Positions 17,422-24,908 of a DNA stretch of 64,000 nucleotides are shown here, in pieces. The DNA is from G963663315 sp965204925 (GTDB lineage Bacteria > Pseudomonadota > Gammaproteobacteria > Arenicellales > Poriferihabitantaceae). The stretch's first letter is position 1, and the number at the start of each line of letters is the position of its first letter. The stretch covers positions 1 through 64,000 of the forward strand of contig OZ242021.1 of the NCBI GenBank assembly GCA_965204925.1. The letters run 5' to 3'. The notes below the pieces were generated by a model. That model was not told where the DNA came from. It did not search any database and saw only the letters and a list, made by a program, of their open reading frames with translations. The position numbers and the translations under genes were made by a program.

Positions 17422-18049
17422 GCGGACCGACAATCTGACAGCGCTCGTTCTCGCCGGAGGCCGCGGCACAAGAATGCAGGGCTGCGACAAGGGCCTGTTG
17501 ATGCTGGACGGGCAGACAATGATCGCATCCATACTGCGACAACTGGCGTCTCAATGTGAAAATATCCTGATCAATGCGAACCGCAATCTTTCTGAATATC
17601 GTCAGTATGGATATCCTGTGATTACCGACCAGCATACGGATTTCCAGGGACCGCTGGCGGGAATGTATGCAGGCTTGAGTCATGCCGCGACCGACTGGAT
17701 GATTACAGTACCGTGTGACGGCCCGATTCTGGCGGCAGACTATTGCAGCAGAATGATGACGGCGGCGGCCAGGGAGCGCTGTAAAATAGCAGTGGCCCGG
17801 CTACAAAACAGAATCCAGCCCGTATATGCGTTGCTGCACCGCTCTCTCACTGACAGCCTGGCTGCCTGTCTGCATACTCAGGAAAGGAAAATCGACCGTT
17901 GGTATGAGCGTCATGATTTTTGCAGGGTCGATTTTTCCGACCGGCCGGATATGTTCGGGAACGTCAACACTCCCGAACAGCTACACGCCGTTTCGGCCAA
18001 AATTCAAGGAGGAACCGGCGCGCAAAATACAACTACGTCTTGCCATTGA
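17399..18049 (+). CDS. mobA: Molybdenum cofactor guanylyltransferase
   Basis: This enzyme transfers GMP from GTP to molybdopterin to form the (bis-)MGD cofactor used by DMSO-reductase-family enzymes such as formate dehydrogenase. The 216-residue protein shows the nucleotide-binding loop LAGGRGTRMQGCDKGL near residue 18, the PLAGMYAGL block and the metal-binding VPCDGPIL. It overlaps tupC by 23 bp and so is probably co-transcribed with the tungstate-type transporter. A MoeA or MoaB partner is not in the window, but fdhD lies at 42.3 kb. Confidence 0.92.
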   Translation: MPNRIQAERTDNLTALVLAGGRGTRMQGCDKGLLMLDGQTMIASILRQLASQCENILINANRNLSEYRQYGYPVITDQHTDFQGPLAGMYAGLSHAATDWMITVPCDGPILAADYCSRMMTAAARERCKIAVARLQNRIQPVYALLHRSLTDSLAACLHTQERKIDRWYERHDFCRVDFSDRPDMFGNVNTPEQLHAVSAKIQGGTGAQNTTTSCH

Positions 18050-18063
18050 CTAAAACTTGCAGT

Positions 18064-18843
18064 ATGAAAGCCAACAGATTCCATGCAGGCGACGCGATAG
18101 AAATTCTGAACAGGGAGTATGGAGAAAACATAGTATCGCTGACCGTTACAAGCCCGCCCTACGAAGACTTGAGAAATTACAACGGATATTCATTCGATGT
18201 TCGGGCCATGTTGAATGCTGTTTATCGGGTTACCAAACCAGGCGGGGTCTGTGTGTGGGTGGTGGGCGATAAAATTGATGGAGGGCGCAGCCTTTCCAGC
18301 TTTGATCATGCCTTCATTGGCCGGGATTGCGGATTCATTGTTCACGATGTCATGATTTATCAGAAAAAGAACACTCCGTTCATGCGGTCGAATGCCTACA
18401 CGAATTGTTATGAATTGATGCTGGTGTTTTCCAAAGGAAAACCCTGCACATTCAACCCATTGAAAACCGCGACGAAAAGAAGTGGTTGGGAAACAGCCGT
18501 ATCGAATAAAGGCCCGGACGCCGTGAATCGCAAGCGGCCAGTGGAATTGAAGAAAGAAAAGACCAGAACGAATATCTGGCAATATGCTGTAGGCTGGGGA
18601 GGAAGCACTCGTGACCGGATTGCTTTTCAGCACCCGGCGGTATTCCCGGAAAAATTGGCAGAGGATCATATCCTGTCCTGGTCGAATCCTGGCGATATTG
18701 TGCTTGACCCGATGTGTGGAAGTGGAACAACTTGCAAAATGGCAGAAGTGAATAGCCGGCAATGGACCGGGATTGATATATCCGCAGAATATATTGATAT
18801 TGCCCGGAAGCGCCTCAAATGTCAGATCGCCCTGCCGGCATGA
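18064..18843 (+). CDS. DNA methyltransferase, beta class (N4-cytosine or N6-adenine)
   Basis: This 259-residue S-adenosylmethionine-dependent DNA methyltransferase has catalytic motif IV TSPPYEDL (29-36) before the AdoMet-binding motif I DPMCGSGTT (215-223), the beta-class order. Motif IV SPPY is most often seen in N4-cytosine enzymes, but N6-adenine is possible. The ATG at 18064 is preferred; the frame extends upstream into mobA without a good start. It lies 14 bp after mobA and overlaps the HNH nuclease by ATGA, so the pair is translationally coupled. Codons here look more A/T-rich than in neighbouring core genes, consistent with acquisition of the pair by transfer. Confidence 0.9.
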   Translation: MKANRFHAGDAIEILNREYGENIVSLTVTSPPYEDLRNYNGYSFDVRAMLNAVYRVTKPGGVCVWVVGDKIDGGRSLSSFDHAFIGRDCGFIVHDVMIYQKKNTPFMRSNAYTNCYELMLVFSKGKPCTFNPLKTATKRSGWETAVSNKGPDAVNRKRPVELKKEKTRTNIWQYAVGWGGSTRDRIAFQHPAVFPEKLAEDHILSWSNPGDIVLDPMCGSGTTCKMAEVNSRQWTGIDISAEYIDIARKRLKCQIALPA

Positions 18844-19442
18844 CTACATGGGTACATTATCCCCGGGGACGCGGATATTTGCATGAGGGCGGCAAAGTGT
18901 GCAAACGAATCAGACACTTCAAAGCCAATTCTGTAGGGATTTACCAGTCCTCGCCTGAACCGCTCGCCGATGTCTGGCTGATCGGTACGAATCAGACATG
19001 GTGCGTGCCGAAAGCAGAGATAAAAAGAATCAATGTTCTTGAAACAGGAGACAAATGGAGCCATAAAATTTGCAACATTTGTCATTGCTTGCTGCCCGTT
19101 GAGGAGTTCGCGCCGAATCAAAACAATCTGCGCGGTATGGTAAGACGCCCGAGTTGCAGGCGTTGCCGTACCGACATCGACAAACGAGCTCCGAAGAGTC
19201 AACAGGCCAAGCGTTTTGAAAAGAACAGGCCCGTTAAAGGATCGCCATTCAAATGCCCAATTTGCCAGAGACGCTCTATTGTCGGGGTCACAGCCAAAGT
19301 TGTAGCCGACCACAACCATCATACGGGGGATATTCGCGATTTCATTTGCGATAGCTGCAACACGGGACTCGGCAGGTTCAAAAACGGAAAAGATTGTTTG
19401 AGGGACGCGCTAATGTACATCGAAGAACGAGAAAATTTATGA
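18840..19442 (+). CDS. Endonuclease VII-like HNH nuclease, probable restriction enzyme of the preceding methyltransferase
   Basis: This 200-residue protein has four Cys-x2-Cys pairs (C78/C81, C106/C109, C139/C142, C170/C173), consistent with two zinc sites, and a beta-beta-alpha-Me nuclease core ADHNHHTG (156-162) ending CNTGLGRF. This is the endonuclease VII pattern found in phage T4 endonuclease VII and in the restriction enzyme Hpy99I. The ATG at 18840 overlaps the methyltransferase stop (ATGA); an in-frame ATG at 18819 would lengthen the overlap. The N-terminal 70 residues match nothing I recognise and may hold target recognition. A restriction role is inferred from the tight coupling to a methyltransferase; the target site is unknown. 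Confidence 0.85.
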   Translation: MTTWVHYPRGRGYLHEGGKVCKRIRHFKANSVGIYQSSPEPLADVWLIGTNQTWCVPKAEIKRINVLETGDKWSHKICNICHCLLPVEEFAPNQNNLRGMVRRPSCRRCRTDIDKRAPKSQQAKRFEKNRPVKGSPFKCPICQRRSIVGVTAKVVADHNHHTGDIRDFICDSCNTGLGRFKNGKDCLRDALMYIEERENL

Positions 19443-19450
19443 AATCCTGA

Positions 19451-20167
19451 TCAGGCGAACTCTATGGTAATTCTTCGATTCTGTTTGCCCTTGCTCTTGA
19501 TGCTTTCGACGCGCACCGCTCCGATTTCGGCGCTGCTGGCAACGTGAGTGCCGCCGCAGGGTTGCAAATCTGCCTCACCGAACTGAACCAGCCTGACTCT
19601 GCCACTGCCCATTGGCGGCTTGACCGACATAGTGCGGACCAGTTCCGGCTGCTCTGCCATTTCTTCATCCGTGATCCAGCGCAGGGCCATCGGGTGACCA
19701 TGCCGGATTATGTCATTCAATCGCCGCTCCAGGTCGTTCTTGTCGGGCGGGTCCGGTAAATTGAAGTCGAGCCGGCCGCTGCCATCGCGAATGGAGCCGC
19801 CGGTGACGGGAGCCGGAACCGCCGCGCACAGCATGTGCATGCAACTGTGCATTCTCATCAAGCGATAGCGCCGCTCCCAGTTCAGCGAAAGCAAAACTTC
19901 TTCCCCCACCTCCGGCAGGTTCTCGCACTGGCTGACGATATGCAGATGCTGACCGGTCGTTTTGTCCTTGTAACAATCAATCACATCAATGACTACGCCG
20001 CCGGCGCGGGTTATTGTGCCTGTGTCTCCGGGCTGCCCGCCGCCCAATGGATAAAATACGGTCTGCTCGACCGATATGCCGCACCGCTCGCCATCCATAT
20101 GGACAGCGGTCACTCGCGCCTTGCAGGATTTCAGGTACCCGTCTTCGCGAAATAATTCCCGAGTCAT
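19451..20167 (-). CDS. alaX: Alanyl-tRNA editing protein AlaX
   Basis: This free-standing editing hydrolase removes Ser or Gly wrongly attached to tRNA-Ala. It resembles the editing domain of alanyl-tRNA synthetase, with the zinc motif HSCMH (HxxxH) and a later CGGTH. The N-terminal FYPLGGGQPGDTG block is typical. I prefer the ATG at 20167, with GAGGT 7 bp upstream, over the ATG at 20173, which is too close to that site. It lies 8 bp from the convergent HNH gene and 24 bp after the oxidoreductase gene on its own strand. Confidence 0.92.
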   Translation of the reverse strand: MTRELFREDGYLKSCKARVTAVHMDGERCGISVEQTVFYPLGGGQPGDTGTITRAGGVVIDVIDCYKDKTTGQHLHIVSQCENLPEVGEEVLLSLNWERRYRLMRMHSCMHMLCAAVPAPVTGGSIRDGSGRLDFNLPDPPDKNDLERRLNDIIRHGHPMALRWITDEEMAEQPELVRTMSVKPPMGSGRVRLVQFGEADLQPCGGTHVASSAEIGAVRVESIKSKGKQNRRITIEFA

Positions 20168-20191
20168 GTTCATTACCTCATATACTTTGAT

Positions 20192-21163
20192 TTACTGATT
20201 TATATCCTGCCTGTATCCGCACCGCAAGATCGCCTCCCTTACCCTTTCTGCGACCTCGACTGCAACCAAACCATCCGCGCCGCTGACCAGGGGACATCTG
20301 CCGTGATGGATACAGTCGATGAAGTGCGCCAGCTCGACATCCAGGGGTTTTTGCGGCGAGACCCGGATATCCCGGCGTTGCAGTTGTGAGAAGTTACTGC
20401 CTCGTTTCTTCTTGCCTGTCCTGACCTCGGACAATTGCTGGGTCAGGAAATTCAACCCCAGATAGCGATCCTGGGAAAACACTCTGATGCGGCGAAACGG
20501 GTGAGTCGATACCCGGCTGGAGGTAACGTTGGCGACTGCCCCGTTTTCAAATTCCAGACGCGCGTTGGCAATATCGATATGATCGGTCACAACCGGAGTT
20601 CCCATGGCCGAAATGGAACCGATTCTTGCCTGGATCAACGATAACACAATATCAATATCATGGATCATGAGGTCGGTAACCACATCGACGTCGCTCGCTC
20701 GCTCGCTGAATTCTCCCAGCCTGTGCACTTCGATGAAACGGGGTTTTCGCACCAGCTCTGCCATTTTCATGACCCCTGCATTGAAGCGCTCCAGATGTCC
20801 GATCTGCAATATGGCGCCGCTGGCTTGCGCAAGCTGCACAATCATGGCGCTTTCTTCCACAGTAGGCGCCACCGGTTTCTCCAGCAGGGTATGGATGCCG
20901 ACCTCGAGGAACGGGCGCGCAACAGACAAATGCGCGCTACTCGGGACTACAATGCTGACCGCATCAATCCACTCCAGAACATCTTCCGCGCGAGTCAATG
21001 CCTGACAGTTACAATCCTGCGCGACAGACTGTGCAACTTCTGCATCGGTATCCACTACCGCAACCAGGTCGACATTATCCATTTCATGATAAATTCTGGC
21101 ATGAATCCGGCCCAGATACCCTGCCCCGACAACGGCGATCCTGATCTTCCTGTTATTATTCAA
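20192..21163 (-). CDS. Gfo/Idh/MocA family oxidoreductase
   Basis: This 323-residue NAD(P)-dependent sugar-type dehydrogenase has an N-terminal Rossmann motif (GAGYLGRIHA, about 13-22), the family EKP motif (LLEKPVAPT, about residue 95) and a catalytic-region HDIDI. It resembles Gfo/Idh/MocA members that act on nucleotide sugars such as UDP-GlcNAc in lipid A or surface-sugar pathways. No partner sugar genes lie nearby, so the substrate is open. The start is a TTG at 21163 by frame. It may share a transcript with alaX downstream. Confidence 0.85.
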   Translation of the reverse strand: MNNNRKIRIAVVGAGYLGRIHARIYHEMDNVDLVAVVDTDAEVAQSVAQDCNCQALTRAEDVLEWIDAVSIVVPSSAHLSVARPFLEVGIHTLLEKPVAPTVEESAMIVQLAQASGAILQIGHLERFNAGVMKMAELVRKPRFIEVHRLGEFSERASDVDVVTDLMIHDIDIVLSLIQARIGSISAMGTPVVTDHIDIANARLEFENGAVANVTSSRVSTHPFRRIRVFSQDRYLGLNFLTQQLSEVRTGKKKRGSNFSQLQRRDIRVSPQKPLDVELAHFIDCIHHGRCPLVSGADGLVAVEVAERVREAILRCGYRQDINQ

Positions 21164-21358
21164 TTTGACAGTTCAGTTCTATGTGTTAGAAATAGCGCGG
21201 CGTCCAACCCATGGTCGGCAAATTCTATTGGACAATCGGCAATTAATCCACCAGCCCCCCGCCAGCGCCGGCTTGTCTGCCGCCCTTGTCCTGCCCCCTC
21301 AAGGAGGGAGTGATAGCTGGCGGAAGTTCATATATCAAGCATATAAACAGAAAAACTC

Positions 21359-22186
21359 ATGAATGAAAATAAAGCGCTTCTGATCACCGGCTGTTCGAGC
21401 GGCATTGGCCATTGTCTGGCTTTGGGCTTGCACGCCCGCGGCTACCGTGTCATCGCCAGCTGCCGCAATGCGGATGACCTGCCCGCCCTGGCCGAATCCG
21501 GGCTGTCCGTCATTGCTCTCGATCTGGATCAGTCCGACTCCATCGACAGGGGTATTGCCAAAACCCTCGAACTGACCGGCGGCAAGCTGTTCGGCTTGAT
21601 CAACAATGGCGCTTATGGACAGCCGGGCGCGGTTGAAGACCTGACCCGCGCCAGCCTGAGGGCGCAGTTCGAAACCAATGTTTTCGGCGCCCAGGAACTG
21701 ACCAACCGGGTTATCCCGATCATGCGGCAACAGAATACAGGCAGAATCATACAGATCAGTTCGGTTCTCGGCTTCGTCGCGCTGAAATACCGCGGCGCCT
21801 ATAACGCCAGCAAGTATGCCCTGGAAGGATTAACCGATACCATGCGCCTGGAACTGACCGGCTCCGGAATTGAACTGAGCCTGATCGAACCCGGCCCGAT
21901 CACCAGCGCATTTCGGCTAAATTCCTACCGGAATTTCGTCAAACACATTGACCGCAGCCGCAGTGTCCACCAGACGGAATATCGGGAACTCGAAAAACGC
22001 TTGCAAAGCGACCGCCCGACCCGTTACACACTACCGCCCGAAGCGGTATTGCAGGCCACGGTCAAGGCGCTGGAAAACCCCCGCCCGGCAATCAGGTACC
22101 GGGTAACGACACCGACAAAAATACTGGCGGTACTGAAACGCGCCCTGACCGACAGGATGCTGGACAACTACTTGCGCAAACGCTGA
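21359..22186 (+). CDS. Short-chain dehydrogenase/reductase, YbbO-like
   Basis: This 275-residue SDR enzyme has a TGCSSGIG cofactor motif (10-17), NNGAYG, catalytic Ser in ISSVLGF and the YNASKYALEG motif (Tyr/Lys). A C-terminal part (MRYPVT-like: IRYRVTTPTK) matches the E. coli YbbO type. Substrate unknown. It is divergent from the Gfo/Idh/MocA gene across 195 bp and convergent with the peroxiredoxin gene. Confidence 0.87.
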   Translation: MNENKALLITGCSSGIGHCLALGLHARGYRVIASCRNADDLPALAESGLSVIALDLDQSDSIDRGIAKTLELTGGKLFGLINNGAYGQPGAVEDLTRASLRAQFETNVFGAQELTNRVIPIMRQQNTGRIIQISSVLGFVALKYRGAYNASKYALEGLTDTMRLELTGSGIELSLIEPGPITSAFRLNSYRNFVKHIDRSRSVHQTEYRELEKRLQSDRPTRYTLPPEAVLQATVKALENPRPAIRYRVTTPTKILAVLKRALTDRMLDNYLRKR

Positions 22187-22229
22187 TCAGGACATACGCA
22201 ACGCTTCCATACGATCCTGCCGGCGGCCG

Positions 22230-22733
22230 TTACAGCATTGCGTCCTGCAATAACGCCATGACGACCTCGGCGCCGCTCACTTTGAGTTCTGTCCCGGATT
22301 CGACATTCAAATGAGTGACCACTCCATCCTCAGCAATCAGCGCATAGCGTTTTGAGCGAATACCCAGGCCGTGCGCGGTCAGATCCAGTTCAAGACCCAG
22401 CGCTTCAGTCAACGAAGCGCTTCCATCCGCCAGCATCAGAATATGGTCTTCTGCATCTACGCTTTGCGCTTCAGCCCATGCGCCCATCACAAAGGCGTCA
22501 TTCACGGCCAGACAGGCGACCGTGTCGACCCCTTTTGCCTTGATCGCATCGTGGTTGACCACATACCCTGGCAAATGCGCTGCAGAACAGGTTGGCGTAA
22601 ACGCGCCCGGAACGGCGAACAAAACCACTTTCTTACCGGCAAATATCTGATCGGTTGTAATGTCTTGCGGCCCGTCAGCGGTCATCGTGAAAAGCGATAC
22701 ATTGGGAATGCGATCCCCGATTTTTATGGTCAT
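22230..22733 (-). CDS. Peroxiredoxin, Prx5 family
   Basis: This 167-residue thiol peroxidase should reduce hydrogen peroxide and alkyl hydroperoxides, probably in the cytoplasm since no signal peptide is seen. The peroxidatic Cys lies in PGAFTPTCS (about residue 49), the Prx5/AhpE-like motif. No second Cys is found near the C-terminus; the other visible Cys is in VACLAVND. No glutaredoxin domain is fused. GAGGT precedes the ATG. Confidence 0.92.
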   Translation of the reverse strand: MTIKIGDRIPNVSLFTMTADGPQDITTDQIFAGKKVVLFAVPGAFTPTCSAAHLPGYVVNHDAIKAKGVDTVACLAVNDAFVMGAWAEAQSVDAEDHILMLADGSASLTEALGLELDLTAHGLGIRSKRYALIAEDGVVTHLNVESGTELKVSGAEVVMALLQDAML

Positions 22734-22880
22734 GGAAAATACCTCATCAAGTTATGGTTTAGTCGTGTTGTGTGTCCTGCAACCGAAGTGAATGATAACA
22801 TCTCCGCCGGCAATTCTCATTCCGACACCGCACATACGGGAAAACGCGGGTGACAACCGGTTTTGCCTGCATCAGGCAGA

Positions 22881-23747
22881 TTACAGCAACCACCACAGTA
22901 CAATTGATAATACACCAACGGACATCGCGTTTGAAATCAATACGATCGAGGCGACTACCTCCGGATGCTGATTGTATTGTTCGGAAAACAGGAAATTCAG
23001 TACCGCCGGCGGCAAGGCGGAAAACAGGATCAGCAACCCGGCCTGAAACGTCGTCAAGGGCAGTATCGAAACCGCTGCCATTGCAAACAAAAGCCCCGAC
23101 AACGGACACACAAGACCGGATACGACTCCGATCTTCCAGTGTTCACTCTGTGTCCTTCGCATACGCACGCCGAGGGAAAAAAGCATGAGTGGAATCGTGA
23201 TCTGGCCGAGCATCGTGATCGGCAACTGCACGACTTCAGGAAGTTCCGTGCCGGTAAAATTGAATACAAGCGCCAGTATGGTCGCGATATTGACCGCGTT
23301 CCCGAGCAGGCTTTTCCACGATACGCCTCCCCCGAACAGATAAACCCCGAACGTGAAGTGCCCCAGATTACTGACCAGGAACAATATGATCGCGGCTCCC
23401 AACGCCTGCTCGCCAAATGCCAGGACAGCAACCGGCAACCCCAGATTCCCGCAGTTATTGAACATCATGCTCGGCACGAACGCGCGATTGGGATATTTCA
23501 GAATCCGCCCCACTGGCCAGGCGATCAGTCCCGAGCCGGCAATAACGAGGATGCCGCCGAGGATCAACCAGCGATAAGTAACGATCGCAAACTCCCCGCT
23601 CGCCACGACATCAAATATCAACGCCGGCAAAAATACTCTCAGAACCAGTCCGTTCGCCACCCCCATATCGGGCTTGAACCGGTGAGCGTACAGGAACCCG
23701 AGCAGTACGATGAAAACAACCGGGAACAGGATCGAAAGGATTTCCAA
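22881..23747 (-). CDS. AEC family (auxin efflux carrier-like) transporter
   Basis: This 288-residue integral membrane protein has about ten hydrophobic segments and the family motif FNNCGNLGLPV in the middle, plus ALPPAVLNFLFSEQY near the end. Members export or import organic anions such as malate; the substrate here is unknown. The start is a TTG at 23747. It follows the HD-domain gene by 43 bp on the same strand and may be co-transcribed with it. Confidence 0.85.
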   Translation of the reverse strand: MEILSILFPVVFIVLLGFLYAHRFKPDMGVANGLVLRVFLPALIFDVVASGEFAIVTYRWLILGGILVIAGSGLIAWPVGRILKYPNRAFVPSMMFNNCGNLGLPVAVLAFGEQALGAAIILFLVSNLGHFTFGVYLFGGGVSWKSLLGNAVNIATILALVFNFTGTELPEVVQLPITMLGQITIPLMLFSLGVRMRRTQSEHWKIGVVSGLVCPLSGLLFAMAAVSILPLTTFQAGLLILFSALPPAVLNFLFSEQYNQHPEVVASIVLISNAMSVGVLSIVLWWLL

Positions 23748-23790
23748 CAGAGTCTGCGGACGGATGCGAACAGGGGCAGGGACAGGACGC

Positions 23791-24414
23791 CTACCGATAA
23801 ATTTGCAACTGGCGGATTATATTCTGCCTTGCCCTGCTCTCCAGACGGGCATTGAAATATTCCGTATAAAAAATGCGTTCCCTGTCGAGCAGCCGGCTCA
23901 GGAATTGAACCTGCCCGTTAACGAACGCCGCATGATCCAGATGACTGTTCTCCTCCCTTATTTTTTGTCCGTCAGCGGCAAATTCCTGCCAATCCTGGGC
24001 CAGACCGCTCAAATCGATATCCACCACATACCGTGAACATTGATCGGGCGGCCTGTCCTCGTGGGTGGTATATAAAATACAACGCTGCACCGCATCGATA
24101 ATATCCGTATCCAGGCGGTCGCAAGCCAGAGAGGCAAACCAGCGGGCGCTTTCCGCTTCATTATGATCGCCCGGAATTTCATAAACAGCGTCGTGGAACC
24201 AGATCGACAACTCGATAATATCGTCGCCGGTTTGTGCGAGACCGGTATGAACCGAGTCGAATTTCGCCAGACAGTGGCGGATGTGGCCACCGTTATGGTA
24301 GACGCGGCGGGGTTCGCCGTATTTCCTTTCAAGCGCATGAAAAATCCCTGGGCCCTCAGGAGCCCCGAATCTCGCGCAGCGATTCCAGAGAGCGACAAAG
24401 CGGTCCGCTTCCAT
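23791..24414 (-). CDS. HD-superfamily metal-dependent hydrolase
   Basis: This 207-residue protein has features of the predicted metal-dependent HD phosphohydrolases: YHNGGHIRHCL near residue 39 and WFHDAVYEI near residue 72, followed by an E-S-A-R-W helix. The reaction is not known. It starts 3 bp after greA, so the two are likely on one transcript. Confidence 0.8.
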   Translation of the reverse strand: MEADRFVALWNRCARFGAPEGPGIFHALERKYGEPRRVYHNGGHIRHCLAKFDSVHTGLAQTGDDIIELSIWFHDAVYEIPGDHNEAESARWFASLACDRLDTDIIDAVQRCILYTTHEDRPPDQCSRYVVDIDLSGLAQDWQEFAADGQKIREENSHLDHAAFVNGQVQFLSRLLDRERIFYTEYFNARLESRARQNIIRQLQIYR

Positions 24415-24417
24415 AAG

Positions 24418-24897
24418 CTATCTATAGCTGATCCCGAGAATTTCGTACGTTCTTTTGCCACCGGGCGCGGCAACCTCGATTTCATCACCGGTATTCTTGC
24501 CAAGAAGCGATTTGCCGGTCGGCGAACCGATTGAAATTCTCCCTTTGCTCAGATCCGCTTCGAGAGTTCCGACCAACTGGTAGGTAACCGACCGGTCTCC
24601 ATCAATATCGTACAACTCGACATAGGCGCCAAATACCACGCGGTCGCCGCGGCCGATTTTCACCGGATCGATGATCTCTGCGCCAGAGAGGCTGGACTCC
24701 AGTTCGGCAATGCGCCCTTCAATAAAACCCTGTTGCTCTTTTGCCGCATCATATTCCGCATTTTCGGAAAGGTCGCCGTGGGAACGGGCTTCAGCAATGG
24801 CGGCTATGACCCTCGGCCGCTCGACACTCTTCAGTTTTTTCAACTCCTCGCGCAAGGCATCGGCGCCCTCGCGGGTCAACACTACTCTTTCATTCAT
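24418..24897 (-). CDS. greA: Transcription elongation factor GreA
   Basis: This factor rescues backtracked RNA polymerase by stimulating transcript cleavage. The 159-residue protein has an N-terminal coiled coil with the acidic tip SHGDLSENAEYDAAKE and a C-terminal FKBP-like domain ending with the GSPTGKSLLGK loop. I chose the ATG at 24897, which has GAGAAAG upstream and gives the standard length. The in-frame GTG at 24912 overlaps the carB stop. It follows carB by 11 bp, as in the dapB-carA-carB-greA order of other gammaproteobacteria. Confidence 0.95.
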   Translation of the reverse strand: MNERVVLTREGADALREELKKLKSVERPRVIAAIAEARSHGDLSENAEYDAAKEQQGFIEGRIAELESSLSGAEIIDPVKIGRGDRVVFGAYVELYDIDGDRSVTYQLVGTLEADLSKGRISIGSPTGKSLLGKNTGDEIEVAAPGGKRTYEILGISYR

Positions 24898-24908
24898 AAC
24901 TGTCTTTC

